Made by a program: the position numbers and the translations under genes
Notes under the pieces: generated by a model
What the model was told of the DNA's origin: nothing
Database searches by the model: none
The model's input: the letters and a program-made list of their open reading frames with translations, nothing else
Part shown: positions 31,901-43,412 of the stretch, one piece after another
Layout: each line of letters begins with the position of its first letter
Position numbering within the stretch: position 1 is the first letter of the stretch
Assembly: GCA_030278955.1 (NCBI GenBank)
Contig: JAOANR010000010.1
Span: forward strand, 14,925,086-14,989,085
Source of the DNA: Hygrophila difformis
Lineage: Eukaryota > Streptophyta > Magnoliopsida > Lamiales > Acanthaceae
DNA length: 64,000 nucleotides
Direction of reading: 5' to 3'

Positions 31901-32137
31901 GGACCAATTAGCAAAAGATGAGGGGAAAAGCTTGGAAGAGAAATAAGGTTCATACAGAAGAACAGAACGATTATCAAAAATCCGAGCAGTACATTCATCA
32001 ATATCCTCAGGAATGCCCAACGGACCTAAGGAATAGAAGCCCTCAGGGAGGAGACGAACTGCGGATTGAGGAGCAAAAGAGTTTTCAACCTTGAGAAGAT
32101 CAGCAGAAAGAGCAGTAACAGGGGCAGGGGGATCCAT
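28921..32137 (-). CDS. Antisense plant-mobile-domain (aminotransferase-like) protein gene in element B, four exons
   Basis: On the minus strand, exons are 32137-30616, 30535-30390, 30316-29179 and 29099-28921. Introns are 80, 73 and 79 bp with GTATGT/TTCTTCAG, GTTTGT/CTTGCCAG and GTACTT/TTCCCTAG ends. Phases agree at every junction, giving 994 residues plus TAA with no stops. Residues 45-430 resemble the plant mobile domain, with the signature CFWNPSVNCFCFPWGMMTPT near 128-147 and DVKLLPGLSVRGD. Exon 2 is Ser/Arg-rich. Exon 3 has a probable coiled coil (about residues 746-860). Related plant proteins (MAIN/MAIL family) act in gene silencing, and the domain is known from transposons. It starts 198 bp from the 3' LTR and points into the element. 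Function here is unknown. Confidence 0.85.
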
Positions 32138-32335
32138 TGGAGAAGGTGGAGAGAGAGAAAGAAAGAGGAGAAGTTGGAAAGACAGTTCACTCTAAGGACG
32201 TGGTAGGCTACGTAAATAGGGGAATGATGGAGAGCACCCTCAAGAAGAAGAAAATAACCGCCAAAGAAAGAAGAAAGGGAAATTACTTGGGCTCCTTCTC
32301 CTATGAAAGAAATTCGCCCAAGTAAGGAGGGCATC
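32138..32335 (-). promoter_or_regulatory. Leader/promoter interval of the antisense gene, overlapping the presumed plus-strand primer site
   Basis: 198 bp between the antisense ATG (32137) and the 3' LTR. A weak TATA-like CTATTTACG lies on the minus strand near 32213. On the plus strand AAGTAAGGAGGGCATC immediately precedes the LTR and probably contains the polypurine tract. Confidence 0.45.
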
Positions 32336-32966
32336 TGTTGGGGCCATACGAAATGATGGGCCGCGAAGAGCTATTGGGCCAGAAGAGAGAGTTCCAGAGG
32401 AAGATGGGCTTAAGATCAGTAAGGCCGATAGTCCATAGTAAAAGTCGAAGGAAGGGAACCGAGACTGATAGAGATTTCGGCCGAAGTAGGAGGAGAATAG
32501 CCGAAACCAAAACAACCGAAATGAAGAAAGAGAGAATTCGGCTCAGAAGGATCGGCCGGAGAGCGGTTACTCCAGCTCCGGCTATAAATAGGGGTCGACA
32601 CACACAAAATCGAGGAGATCAATCCAACCCCCAAATTCCTTTTATCAAATTTAATTCCTTGTTATCTTTACTGCTTTCTTTACAGCTTTCCTTAGAATCT
32701 AGCCTAGTTTGTAGCGGTTACCTTTTCCAAATCCACCGTTGTTTCTTAGCAACTGGTAGTTTGGTTCCTTGTTCTTGGTGAATTCCGCCGTTGTTTCTTA
32801 ACAACAGGTAGATTCTCTATTGTATCTTGTTGTTTTTGATCAATTCAAAGAAGATTCAGTCAATTGTGGGCGCATTATTGTTAATCCGGACCCGTAATCG
32901 ATTTGATCCTTTTCCGATAGCCTCCCTTGAGGAGAAAAAGGTCCTTGGCTCAACCCAAGCCAAACA
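32336..32966 (+). repeat. 3' LTR of element B
   Basis: 631 bp, TGTTGGGGCC to CCAAACA, followed by CCGAC (32967-32971). It differs from the 5' LTR by about six base changes plus the two indels noted there. TATA box at 32583-32589. Confidence 0.93.
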
Positions 32967-32971
32967 CCGAC

Positions 32972-34141
32972 CATACCGCCTTTTAATTCCTTCATCACCG
33001 CATTCTTCTTGTCAGAACAATGGTGATCTGAATCACAACAAATTACTAGGAGTATGTCCTAATGACCAATCCTAATACTGAGAATCCATAAAAAAAAACT
33101 TTAATCTCAAGCACAGGAGGATACATGATTCAATGAGGATGAAACCCGGCAGATCCAACTTCACAAAAGTATGGCATTATTAGTAGTAGTATTTCATTCA
33201 TTATTGGTCGAAGAAATGGGATCACAATTCCCAACCATAAATATTAAGCGCACCATCACAAAAATACGATGACCCAAGTTTCACCTTGCGAGCAACCGAA
33301 AACCAACTAACTATTTTAAGTTTCATCATTAAATAAATAAGTTGCTTCAAAATTCCAGTCCTGTAAAAAGAATTACTCGTATTCAACGTTTTTTCAATAC
33401 ATATGACCGTAAAGACCATTTCCTTTGCCATTCCTAGTTCCCATTTACAGCTTTCAAATACAAAGACTTACTATAATTTCAAGGAAAAATCAAAAGCATA
33501 CCCAAAAAAGGTTGACTTGTTTCTATGGCTCTAAACAACACTCAATATACTACTACTAACTTATAGAAGTATGGAATTATTCTCTGCATTACAATATGTC
33601 AACATATTCACAACATTACAGATTTCAAAATCCGAACATATTCCCTAAAATAATTTACAAGTATTCTATTGCCTACAAGTTAAGTAATAGTACTATATCA
33701 AAAAGGAACTTCAAACCAACCCAAGTACCTATTACCCAACCAACTTGTTCCTTTTTCTTTTAATTCGATTTGTCAAAAGGAAAAACTAAAAATTGAAAAC
33801 CAGATGTGAGATAATTTCCTAATTGAATAATAGCATCCACCAATTGCCTCACAAAATGCCACAAAATTGTACCAAAATTTGTTCTTTATATATATAAATC
33901 ACAAATCTGTAGCTCAAGATTTCATATGTGACCCAAATTGTAAAATCAATATTGGAAAAAATGAAAACCACTGGAGTTCTTGGCTATTAGAGAACTCCGA
34001 ATTTAAGGGGTTTTCTCGAATCAAAATTTCTTCTTCCACATTCCAAAAAAACCGGGCTCGAACCGCCCGAGTCACACTGAGTGTGTCGACTCACCGAGTC
34101 AGATTATGTACAAGAGAAAAAAGGCAGAGAGATGTGCGTGC
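32972..34141. other. Host intergenic DNA downstream of the serine-rich gene
   Basis: AT-rich, no supported frame. It joins 2650 in the pre-insertion chromosome. The part nearest 34141 should include the 3' untranslated region of the minus-strand host gene. Confidence 0.6.
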
Positions 34142-34765
34142 CTAACAATCTTCGGCTCTGGACATCACCGACAGGCGACTCGGCCGCGGCTGGAAGTCGC
34201 CACGGCGGCGGAGGCTGTGCGACGAAGGCCGGATCAGCTGCGCCAGAGCTCGCCGCACAAAATCCCCCTCGACGGTGCCGATACGGACCAAGGAATTCGT
34301 CATCGCCGATCGCCGCATATTTAATTGGTAATTCGGGCGGTACGTCGAGTTATTGGCGGCGGAGGTGCTGTAGCCGGGGGCGATGCTGTTCTTGTGGAGG
34401 CTGCACCGGAAGGACCCTGGGTGCGTCGTGGGCGAACACATACACGTCTTCTTCGGCGCCGAATTGAGCGGCCGGTGGTGGTGGTGGTGGCTCTGCTTTT
34501 GCTGCGGGATCCGCGGTGAGGAGAACCGAATCGTCGACGAAGGGGACACGGATCTGCCGAGGGTGACGCGCGTGGGGCTGGTGGATCGGTGGAGGATCAC
34601 CGGATCGTCAGATCGGGAGCCAGCGGAGGAGGCGAACGACGACGGCAGCGGCGCCGTGTAGATGGAGGAGGCGCAGAACCGCCCCGACGGCGAGAGCGAG
34701 CGCTGGAAGTGGCTGTGGAAGGTTGTACCATGGGAGGAGGAGCGGTTACGGGAGGAGGCTTCCAT
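34142..34765 (-). CDS. Serine-rich plant protein (At5g25280-like), host gene
   Basis: Single-exon minus-strand gene of 207 residues. ATG 34763-34765 is the first true ATG (an upstream TTG extends the frame by five codons). The N-terminal half is Ser/Arg/Pro-rich (SFASSAGSRS, SPTRVTLGRSVSPSSTIRFS) with a His run. The C-terminal half has the family signature: KTCMCSPTTHPGSFRCSLHK, then RRSAMTNSLVRIGTVEGDF, then RRALAQLIRPSSHSLRRR and FQPRPSRLSVM. This conserved land-plant family has no established biochemical function known to me. Codons are GC-rich compared with the surroundings, as in an active gene. A TATA box sits about 155 bp upstream. This is the only convincing host gene in the window. 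Confidence 0.93.
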   Translation of the reverse strand: MEASSRNRSSSHGTTFHSHFQRSLSPSGRFCASSIYTAPLPSSFASSAGSRSDDPVILHRSTSPTRVTLGRSVSPSSTIRFSSPRIPQQKQSHHHHHRPLNSAPKKTCMCSPTTHPGSFRCSLHKNSIAPGYSTSAANNSTYRPNYQLNMRRSAMTNSLVRIGTVEGDFVRRALAQLIRPSSHSLRRRGDFQPRPSRLSVMSRAEDC

Positions 34766-34920
34766 GTGTTGTACCTTCAACTGTAAGCGAGGGAGAAAAA
34801 GGACTTTCTGCTGTGACTCGAATTTAATAATGGAATTGAAATATTTTAAGAGAGAGAAAGTAGGAAAAGTGCCGTTTGGCTCTCTATTTTGGCAAACCTA
34901 ACAAAAAGAGAAGAGGCGGT

Positions 34921-34926
34921 TATATA
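34921..34926 (-). promoter_or_regulatory. TATA box of the serine-rich gene
   Basis: TATATA (in GCCTATATAACC on the minus strand), 156 bases before the ATG, implying a leader of about 120 bases. Confidence 0.6.
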
Positions 34927-35849
34927 GGCGGTGGAGCGTGTGGCATTTTGGGGAATAAACCAAAACACTGGAGGGCATTTAAGGAAATTCACAGTAGATA
35001 GGCCGTTGTGTTGGGGCTTTTTTCCTATGGGTATCATAAAAAGCAATGGGCTCATTGTCAGAGAAATTTATTAGTACTTTTTTCATTTGTTTAAATTATA
35101 AAATTAGTGAATCACGCATCGTCTATGCGTCATACGTACTGCCAAAAATATTCTGTCTTTTTTCAATTTTGAAAAAGTATTTTTGAATTTCGTTAGGGAG
35201 AGTTGGAGACTAGACTCATCTAGGGTTTCCAAAATATTTTAACTATTTTTGTTAATAGAAATACTAATAGCAGTAATTTTGGTTTTGAAAATGGAAAGGG
35301 GATGGACTCGTAATTAGTTGTAAAACTGAAAATAATTAGAAAAAGGGGTGGCGTGAGGGTCACGCAATGAGGACAGTTTTATAATACTAATACTATAGAC
35401 GACAGCAGATTTGTGGGATGGATGAGAGATTAAAAAGGAGAAAAGAAACAGACGCGTGGTACTATGATGTTTTTGTTTTCTGGTGTTTTTGCCGCCCAAA
35501 ACTCCAATCGTTTTGCCAGATCACCATACTCAAATTCACCTTTCACATTTGCATCATTTTCTCAAGGGGGCCGGGGTACTTGGGAGTGATCGGATCACTC
35601 CTTCCAAATAGGGATGACGATAAATTAAAGATGGGTGGAAGAACGATACATTTACCTTCATATATGAATGTTTATTCATCATTCAATCCACCTATATGTA
35701 AGACCCAACTAAAATCCAATTCATCTATCAAACATGGGTAAAATGGGTGAGTAATTGTCGTGTTTTTACAGAAACCAAACAAAAAACAAAACACCAATAA
35801 AGTGTAAAAATTGGAATAATAAATTGAAATAACGCAAAGTAAAAGAAAC
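34927..35849. other. Upstream host DNA of the serine-rich gene, no gene seen
   Basis: AT-rich intergenic DNA; the first few hundred bases are presumably the proximal promoter. No supported frame or repeat. Confidence 0.5.
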
Positions 35850-36398
35850 TGATACAAAATCAAGAGATGCGATGAATCTCTTCAGGGCTGAGGATCAATC
35901 CCCATATGCACCAAGCATCATATATTGGAGTCAACAAGATCTTCCAAATCACAAAGAGAGCGCCAATGACCTTCAACACTCCAAGGTTCACAAAAGAAGG
36001 TTTCACAGAGAAGATATTGTAGTGGTGTACTAAACTGGTGTTCTTCTGGCCATGAGGAAGGGCATATTTATAGTGGAGATTCATCTAGAGAGGGTTGAGA
36101 AAATCAACGGCAGGGTTATGGGGATCAAATCTTGCAATTAATGAAGGCACACAAACATAGATAGAGGTAGCTGAATATGGGTAAGAGAACAACAACAATG
36201 AAGGCTGCAGCTGGTGGGTAAAGAGGAATGGAGCTACAATTAATCAGGTAGCTGTGCATGTCAATCAGGCCAAAGGAAGGAGCGTTGGAGGTCAGTAGTT
36301 TTCTCAATGGTGAGTGGATTCACATAGGTCCTCGTGTGCTTGTACTTATGCACAAAGTGGTATGAAACACAATTGCCCACATACCCCACCTTGTTACA
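35850..36398 (-). repeat. Possible LTR-like stretch (copia relic 3' LTR?)
   Basis: On the minus strand the interval runs from TGTAACAAGG to TTTGTATCA, has TATAAATA at 36072-36065 and lies downstream of the minus-strand copia relic, where a 3' LTR would be. No second copy, target duplication or clear polypurine tract is visible, so the boundaries are a guess. Confidence 0.25.
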
Positions 36399-36910
36399 TA
36401 CCGTCACTTATTAAATGGGGGTCAAAAAGAATAATGGTTCATCATCGCCCTACAGCTTCCTTCCTGCAAAAAGCAAAAGAAAGCAAACACAAAGTCAGTC
36501 CCAAAGAAAATAAAATTTTGCACCTAGCAAAAGTGCATTTAACTCATAAATGTATCACCAGAAAGAAATTTTAAATTTCTTACTACATAGTCTTTAACAC
36601 ATTACCTATTGCACAAAGAGTGAGTATACACGATCCACAAAGCAAAAATTTCACAAAGAAAATAATATTCACACAATACAATAGCACTAAACAATGCATA
36701 CAACATAATGTAAACATAAGATAACACATAGTGAGACACGAAACACATTTTTTTAATAGATGAACAATGGGTTTTATATTTAGTTTTAAATTTTCAACAC
36801 ATGAAAAATTATCATTGGATTTCCAACTTCCAAACCACACAAAGTACCACATAACCCACTTCCAAATTCTTCACATAGAGCAACACAACCTTTCATATGA
36901 ACACACAAAC
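36399..36910. other. AT-rich remnant between the LTR-like stretch and the copia relic
   Basis: No coding similarity that I recognise; the integrase and polymerase parts of the copia element are missing here. Confidence 0.45.
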
Positions 36911-37990
36911 TCATGTTTTTCTCCACATTGAACAGTTATCAATAAGTTCATTTTCATCATGCAACAAATGCACATTAGAAGTATTACCAGGCACATTATC
37001 ACATAGATAATCATCAACAAGCTCCACCTTAAACTTAACCACATCAGAAACAGATTCATGAAAATATTTTTCAGGTTTTAAGGTAGAACACATAAAGAGA
37101 TTGTTTCTTTTAGTTGCCATGAAGACCATTAGTGAACCTTTGATGATTTTCATTACACCTTTACACCATTTTCCATGAACCAAGTTTTCCAAAGCAGAGC
37201 ATGATATCAAATTATAATTTAAATCAGGCACATGTTTCACTTCATCTAAACATAAGACTGCCCCATTATCAAATTTCACAGAAATTTGATCTATACCATG
37301 CACACGACATTTTATACCATTGGCCATTACTATATAGTCATTTTCAACAGCATGATATATATAAAAAATGTTTATGGGGAGAAACATAAAAATAGTGCCA
37401 GAATCAATTAACCAATCAAGTCTACATAGATTTTTACCAGAAAATGTGTTAACCATGTAAACATAATCATATTCTACTTTTTCAATGACATCATTAGCAT
37501 GCTCATCATCACTACTGTCACTCGAATCATGTCTTTCTTTCTTAGGCAACCTACACTCATTAGCATAATGAGCTTTTTTTACCACAGTTGTAGCACTTCC
37601 TGTTATACTTTTCTTTAGACTTAGATTTTGTATGCCTATTTTCAGAATTCTTGCCCTTATTCCTATGAGACTGTCTACCTCTCGTGTGAAACACATTCTC
37701 GGATGAGTTATTGGACCACTTATACCGTTTTAGTTCAATTTCCTTATTCTTAAGGCAACTTATAACATCATCTAAGGTAATGTTGTCTCTAGCATACTTA
37801 ATGGCAGATTTCAATATTATCAATATGCTCATCAATAACACAATAGGTACATATTCATCAATATGCTCATCACCATATTTTTAATATCTTGAACAAGTTT
37901 TTGAAATGCATCAATATTATCATCAATGATTTGAAGACATAGTGGATAATTAATATGTGAGCACTCCAATACTACTTTAATGAGTGGAAT
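36911..37990 (-). pseudogene. Ty1/copia gag-protease relic
   Basis: A minus-strand remnant of a copia polyprotein. A gag C-terminus (SAIKYARDNITLDDVISCL, KNKEIELKRYKW) leads to a zinc knuckle CYNCGKK...HYANEC split by a frameshift near 37575. The protease follows: WLIDSGTIFMFLP, where relatives have D-S-G-A-S, then GIDQISVKFDNGAV, LDEVKHVPDLNYNLIS and KGSLMVF. The visible frame (36911-37696) stops after the protease, and integrase and reverse transcriptase are absent. More degenerate gag sequence extends to about 37990 with several stops. An old, truncated insertion. Confidence 0.85.
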
Positions 37991-38620
37991 CCGATCCATA
38001 GGTTAAATTTTGGCATTGTCCCCAATTTGTAGTGCTGGTGCAAAGGGACCACATATATATATATCACCATCACCCTTTGTTATTATTCAACCGTTCTTGC
38101 ATTGTATAGCATGTGAATTCATTTTAATTTCTTTTCATAAATCCATATTATATAATAGTATATTCTTTTAAATAAAATAACAAAAATAAAGTGCAAGAAA
38201 ACAAAGAAAGAAAAAGATGGAAAGAATATTGAAATTGCTTTAAAGGCATTCTATAGTACTTTTGGTTCAAAGATAATGTAGTTAAAAGAAAAAATGGCTG
38301 GAAGCCAATAACAATATTGAAAAACTTGCTAGATCGAAGTCGGATATTTAATTTTTGGAATGTATATTATTTAAAGTTTATAATCATTTTGTTTGAATTT
38401 TAATTATATTTGTTTGTTAATAAATTCTTTTTGACAGTTAAGTGTACATAATTTTCAATATGTTTTTGAATTTTTAAAATATGTAAAAAATAAATTGAGA
38501 TAAAATAAATGTAATTTTTATAAATTGAAAGTTATTCGGTAAAGTTAATCTAACCACGTTTCCACTAAAAAAACATCTTTTCTAATAATATTATTTCAAA
38601 CAATTATATGCTTTTATTTC
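37991..38620. other. AT-rich intergenic DNA
   Basis: No gene, RNA or repeat recognised apart from short simple-sequence stretches. Confidence 0.5.
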
Positions 38621-38642
38621 AAACATCTCATTCTTCTATTGG

Positions 38643-38796
38643 GAATGAGATTTGACCCAAGTGGTCGTGTTTTTTGCCTTCCAACCATATGTTGGGGGTT
38701 CGATTCTCACCTGGCCCCCATCCCTCTCCTTTGTAATTTTTGTGGCTTGGGCTCCCACACACCTTTGCCGACATATAGGTGTCAATGTTTACCAAA
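38643..38796 (+). mobile_element. tRNA-derived SINE with a 22-bp target-site duplication
   Basis: A 154-bp insert flanked by perfect 22-bp direct repeats (38621-38642 and 38797-38818, starting AAACATCTCATTC). Near the 5' end is an A-box-like TGACCCAAGTGG, and about 45 bp on a near-perfect B box, GGGTTCGATTCT. It ends in a short A-rich tail. Internal pol III boxes, a long duplication and an A tail are the marks of a LINE-mobilised SINE. Confidence 0.85.
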
Positions 38797-38818
38797 AAAC
38801 ATCTCATTCTTCTATTGG

Positions 38819-39440
38819 CTTTTTCTTATTTCGAAACCCAAACAAAAACCCCTTATCTTCTTACAATGAGAAGAAATGCTCTAAAAAATGGAAAACTAAT
38901 TTCCAATTCTAAGGTTGTTTGAATGATGATGGTGTTTACCACTAGGCCAAGCATTGATCTCTAATTTATAAGTCAATTGTAATGCCTGGAAAATCGTTAA
39001 AAAAAAGAGTGAAACAAGCTACTTGTACCAACAAAGTACTTTTCTTTCTCGGTAGTCATTTTATAAGAACTCCAAATTAGTTAAGCATGTTTTTTTTTTC
39101 TGGAGAATTATATAATATGTGACCTCCTAGAAAATCTCTTAGTATGTGTGTGTGTGAGGTTAAAATGTCAAAAATTTATGTTGATTTATGGGTCAGCATT
39201 TCGAACTGACATATGGAATAACATCTTATCTTTCCGCCGTGCACAAATAATGGTATTACATCAATAGGATAGAGTTAGATTTTCTATGCATTGCTGAAAT
39301 ACATAAACTTTAGACTTAATTTTCTTCTGTTGTAGATGTTTTTAATTTCTTATTGATTTTCTAACTAATTTCTATACTTTTTTCCCAGTACCGTGCATTT
39401 ATTTGTGAGCATTTATTTATGTTTTTTTTTTTTTGCACTC
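38819..39440. other. AT-rich intergenic DNA
   Basis: Nothing recognised. Confidence 0.5.
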
Positions 39441-39449
39441 ATTCTGACA

Positions 39450-39715
39450 GCTAGGGATGTCAACTTTAGCCGCAGCGTCAGGTATCCTTCGGATATACGG
39501 ATACGGGTAGAGTAGATATAATCGGGTAACGGTTAGGGTATTGTCCAAAATAGAAATCAATAATATAGGATATGATGCGGGTAGGGTACGGATTTTATGT
39601 ATTACCCGATTACCCGAATAAATATATTAAAATTTATTTATATATAAATATATATTATATATATTTAGATATATTTATATTTTATACCTTTATATTTATT
39701 CGAATTTGTTAACGC
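39450..39715. repeat. Possible DNA-transposon fragment with a CGGGTA/TACCCG-rich end
   Basis: CTAGGGATGTCAAC is followed by repeated CGGATA, CGGGTA and, further on, TACCCGAATAAATA, a pattern common in plant hAT-like non-autonomous repeats. No terminal inverted repeat pair or 8-bp duplication was found. Confidence 0.3.
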
Positions 39716-39763
39716 TTGAGATTTGACAATAAAAAAGATCTTTGATGAATTTTCTACTAATAT

Positions 39764-40396
39764 CACTACAAGAAAATTTCGTAACTAGGTTTTACGGGTC
39801 GTTTTGGGAATTACCAACCCCAAACGCGGGTCCGTAATATGATGGTAGGTAATCTGGCGCCGACCAAGGAGCACGGGGTCGGAGAGTTTACCGACCCCAT
39901 GTGGGTCGGTAAAATTACCAACCCCATTACCGACCAACATTGGGTTCGGTAAGCGAGGTCTAGGGACCTCGGGGACCCGAAGTTACCGACCCCATTACCG
40001 ACCCATTTGGGGTTGGTAAATCTCTTATATGAAATAAAATGTGTTCAGGGGAGCTTGAACCCACAACCTCAGCATCACCTAGCCACACCCTAACTAATTG
40101 GGCTACCCCTTTGCACCACCAATGGGAAGCTGCCACGTGTTATATATATTAATTCCTTCCCAAATGCTGAAGATGGGATTCGAACCCAGGTGAAGTGGAA
40201 TTCTCACCCGCGCGCGTGTCATCCGGACAAGTGCATATTACAAATTGATTGGGAGATTAATTTACAAAATACAAATTGAGCTATACTTGGTGAGCTAGGG
40301 TACGTATAGCTGCAAAATAAGCATGTCCAAATAATCTTTCATTCATTTGATCAATAAAAGGGAGAGGAAAATGGTCCTTCTTTGTGACACCATTTA
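39764..40396 (+). mobile_element. CACTA (En/Spm) transposon terminus, cut by element D
   Basis: It begins CACTACAAGAAAATTTCG, the classic plant CACTA terminal sequence, followed by dense subterminal repeats of TACCGACCCC and GGTCGGTAA on both strands (39810-40015). Such repeats are the transposase-binding arrays of this superfamily. Internal sequence includes tRNA-like B-box strings on the minus strand (near 40035 and 40175). Element D starts at 40397, and the other CACTA end is not in the window. Confidence 0.75.
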
Positions 40397-40802
40397 TGTA
40401 ACGCCCCGAAAATTCAACCTTGATTTTCGCAAGCATTACCGCCGTACTAACTATCCTAAACTAGTGGCCAGCTAATTTAAAACAGCTAGTATAAGGCTGA
40501 GTCTCTAAAGTGATCATCTGATTAAACCAGTTTCAAGCGGAATCTAAAATAAAATAAAAACACAATGGAACTTAAATAATCCCCACAGAATAACTGAATA
40601 AAAACAATCCATGTCAGAGTATCAGGCTACAAGCCTCTCAAACATAATCTGGAATCCTGCCAATATATCAGAAACAGGGCTACCAGCCCAAAGCAGTAAA
40701 TACATAAGGCCACAGGCCGACAGAATGTAAATCCTAGGCTCACAGGCCTCAACTAGACAGTTAAGTATCAAATAATAGCAATCAACAGAGTACCACATAA
40801 AT
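40397..40802 (-). repeat. Element D 3' LTR, outer piece
   Basis: It matches 58886-59285 of the 5' LTR with small indels. It is cut by F; the last five bases TAAAT (40798-40802) are the target duplication shared with 51901-51905. The LTR resumes at 51906. Confidence 0.92.
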
Positions 40803-43396
40803 TGTAATACCCGAGAATTTTCCAACATAAAATAAAACAATAATTAAATAAATAAATAATAAATAAATAAATACTATAATAAATAAACAAATCCAGCAAA
40901 TAAAAGAAACAAATAAAGATAAGGAAATGAGAAATGAGATTTTTACTTAAAAAGGAATTAAAGGAATTTAATTAAATAAAAGGATGGATAAATGGTACAC
41001 CAAAACCCGACACTAATGAACTCGAGTATTCGAGTCCAAAACATCCAATTAGACTGAGAATAAAATTAGAGAGAAAGTATGAACCCGAATATACCCCGGA
41101 AATCGGAATTCGGGAGCATAGAGGGATAGAAACCCGAAAGAGAGGCGGAAAAGCACGACGGATCGCACGACCCGCCCGGACCGAAGTCCAGGCGAAGTCG
41201 GCGCGGTGGCCGCGCGGTGAAGTGGCTTTAGCGCGCCACGACCGCCCCACTTCACAGGTTCGTTTGTTGCGTGAATCTCTCGCCCGAACGCGGATTTTTC
41301 GACTTTCGGTTGAACATCTCTCGACTCCAGACTTTTAGGTCGGTTGTGGACGCCCTAGGGATTGAGAATTCTATAAATAAGCCCCTTGGGAGCCCCAAAC
41401 AAGTTTACAAAACCCTACAACCTCCTATACGTTCGAAACCCTAAATTCGGAGTCGACGGAAAGCACCAAACGGAGGCAGCAGCTTGGACGAAAATCCAAG
41501 GTCTCCAAACGTTGTGGTAAGCTCTAGTCCAATAAATCTTTTCACGTTTCAATCCGAAAACGGATTCTAACTTCGATTCTTTTCTTTCTACACCCCGTAT
41601 CGAATCTAGATCGTAGAACCCGACGAACGGAGAGGAGAAACGGTGATCTGGAAGCCACGCCTCCGAACTAGACATTCCCGACGTTCATAGACGCTGTAAG
41701 TTAACCTTACATGGTTTTGTGAGATTTTAAAACATTCGAAACCTAAAAGATTCAACAAGAACCATAAATCTGTCCACTTTTGTTTTTCTACTGACGCAAC
41801 AGATTTGGTGAATTTTTCCGACCCTTAAAATAAACTCAAACGGAAAAACCTAAAACACGAAAAACGTTCCTAAGACTTAAAACTAGCTACTGTAAAAATT
41901 TGAGAATTTTTGGAGTTGATTTGATATGTGAAAACCCGTTGAAACCGAACTGGTAGATTCTAGATCTTGAAATCTTGGACAGAACTTAGGAATGATCTTG
42001 ATCACGTTTTTGACATAGGATCTAGGCTGTTTTAGATCTTTGGCCAAACATGAAAGTTGTAGATAAATGTCTTAAGATGATCCCTGTCAAATTTCATTGA
42101 ATTTGGAGTTGAATTGATATGGTAGAATTTGAAATCTTTAAACTGTGATGTATTAAACTCGGACAGATTTCTTCTTATGCGAAAATTAGCGATTTTGACC
42201 TACTTAGGTATCTCGGATTGAAAAAGTTAAAACAAGAAAGTTGTAGATCTTGATGTTTCCGAGTCAGATATGAAATTTTGGAATTTTTGGAATTAAATCT
42301 GATTTTAGACGAATTTTGGAGTAAACTGTGATTTACCGAACGAAATCTTGAAATCTTGTTGAAACATGGATTTAACCTTTAGGGTTGAAACGAATCGAGA
42401 TATTATTTCTAAATTAATGCAATGGAAGGCAGATTTTAAAAATTAAATCCCCTTACAAACTTGATAAATTAAAATTAGGGGTGAGTGCTCTGCAGGGTGC
42501 CCCCTAACGATTCACTTCGTGCCGTAATGGACGATGGTGACCCCGCGCGCTAAATTTGAGATATGGATTGCCTAAATGGCGAAACTTAGAGCCTACACTC
42601 TCGTGAATATCCGTATGGGTTTCCCGAGGCTCCGGAGTGGTACTGGGTATGGCTGATACGGTTACGGCCGCCGGGTTACCGGCTAAACTTGTTGACATCG
42701 CGATTTTTATCGTGAAACTTTGAAATACCAAATCGGGAATGTAATGGGGATTCTAAATTAAATTAAACTAGATTAAATGATATTGTTGTCAAATTAAATT
42801 ATTTAAATGCTTTATTTAAATTATGGCTATTATCTTGAACCATGTGATATGTGTTATTAAATAGAGCCTGAGATGAATTATGCTATTGGATATGGATTAG
42901 ATGAAACTAAATATTATGTTATTATCATGCTTTTGTTAAATTATTAAATTTGTGGCTTTTAAACCCTACGATCATGCATGTGTTAACTTACTCGGCAATT
43001 TTGCTGACCAAAACCATTTTTATTCCTTTCCTTACAGAATATGTGGAATGAGCATGTGTGAGCACGACCCATGCATGGGATTTTGGGGATTGTTATTTCG
43101 CTTTTCAATTTCGTACTTAGACTATATTATGAACGGGCCTGTTTAACCCGTGTGTTGGCCATGTCGGCCCTTTTTATATTTTCCGCTGTGATACTGTACT
43201 AAACTAAATATTTCCGCTGCGCTATGCTATTATTATTTTTGAATTATATTGTACGGGCTATTTTGAATGCTTGAAATGTTTTAAATACTGCAATACCTAG
43301 CCTTGCATCTCGTTAGTAAGCTCGGAGAAACCGTGTCTACTAGGGAGATGTGGCGGTGACATCCCGACCTGGGTGACCAAAAACCGGGGTGTTACA
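40803..43396 (+). repeat. 5' LTR of element F
   Basis: TGTAATACCCG to GGGTGTTACA. TATA box CTATAAATAA at 41371-41380. Open frames inside it (for example 41415-41675 and 42504-42731) also appear in the other LTR and have no domain, so they are not called. Confidence 0.94.
41372..41378 (+). promoter_or_regulatory. TATA box of the element F 5' LTR
   Basis: TATAAAT in AATTCTATAAATAAGCCCC, repeated in the 3' LTR near 49876-49882. Confidence 0.65.
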
Positions 43397-43399
43397 AGT

Positions 43400-43412
43400 T
43401 GGTATCAGAGCC
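43400..43412 (+). other. Primer-binding site of element F, tRNA-iMet type
   Basis: TGGTATCAGAGCC, three bases inside the LTR end. Complementary to the initiator-tRNA 3' end, as in most plant chromoviruses. Confidence 0.9.

Larger units (their letters stand above)
2651..32966 (+). mobile_element. Element B: Tat-type Ty3/gypsy retrotransposon with an antisense cargo gene, split by element C
   Basis: It is bounded by LTRs at 2651-3308 and 32336-32966 and flanked by perfect 5-bp duplications CCGAC (2646-2650 and 32967-32971). Sense order is gag, protease, reverse transcriptase, a degenerate RNase H, a second RNase H and integrase. A spliced antisense gene follows before the 3' LTR. The second RNase H and the extra region before the 3' LTR are Tat/Ogre-branch traits. 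Removing C (8434-26186 plus one ATGGT) leaves an element of about 12.6 kb. The LTRs differ by about six substitutions and two short indels (14 and 13 bp). Confidence 0.93.

Noticed and set aside
33222..33431. 69-codon minus-strand frame downstream of the host gene
   Set aside because: No domain, AT-rich, does not continue the serine-rich gene.
35860..36084. 74-codon minus-strand frame
   Set aside because: Falls in a possible LTR; no recognisable family.
40030..40240. tRNA-like B-box strings on the minus strand, candidate tRNA genes
   Set aside because: No cloverleaf could be drawn; they lie in CACTA-associated repeat sequence.
41415..43146. Small ORFs in the F LTR that recur in the other LTR (49919-51650)
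   Set aside because: Duplicated because LTRs are duplicated; no domain, no codon signature.
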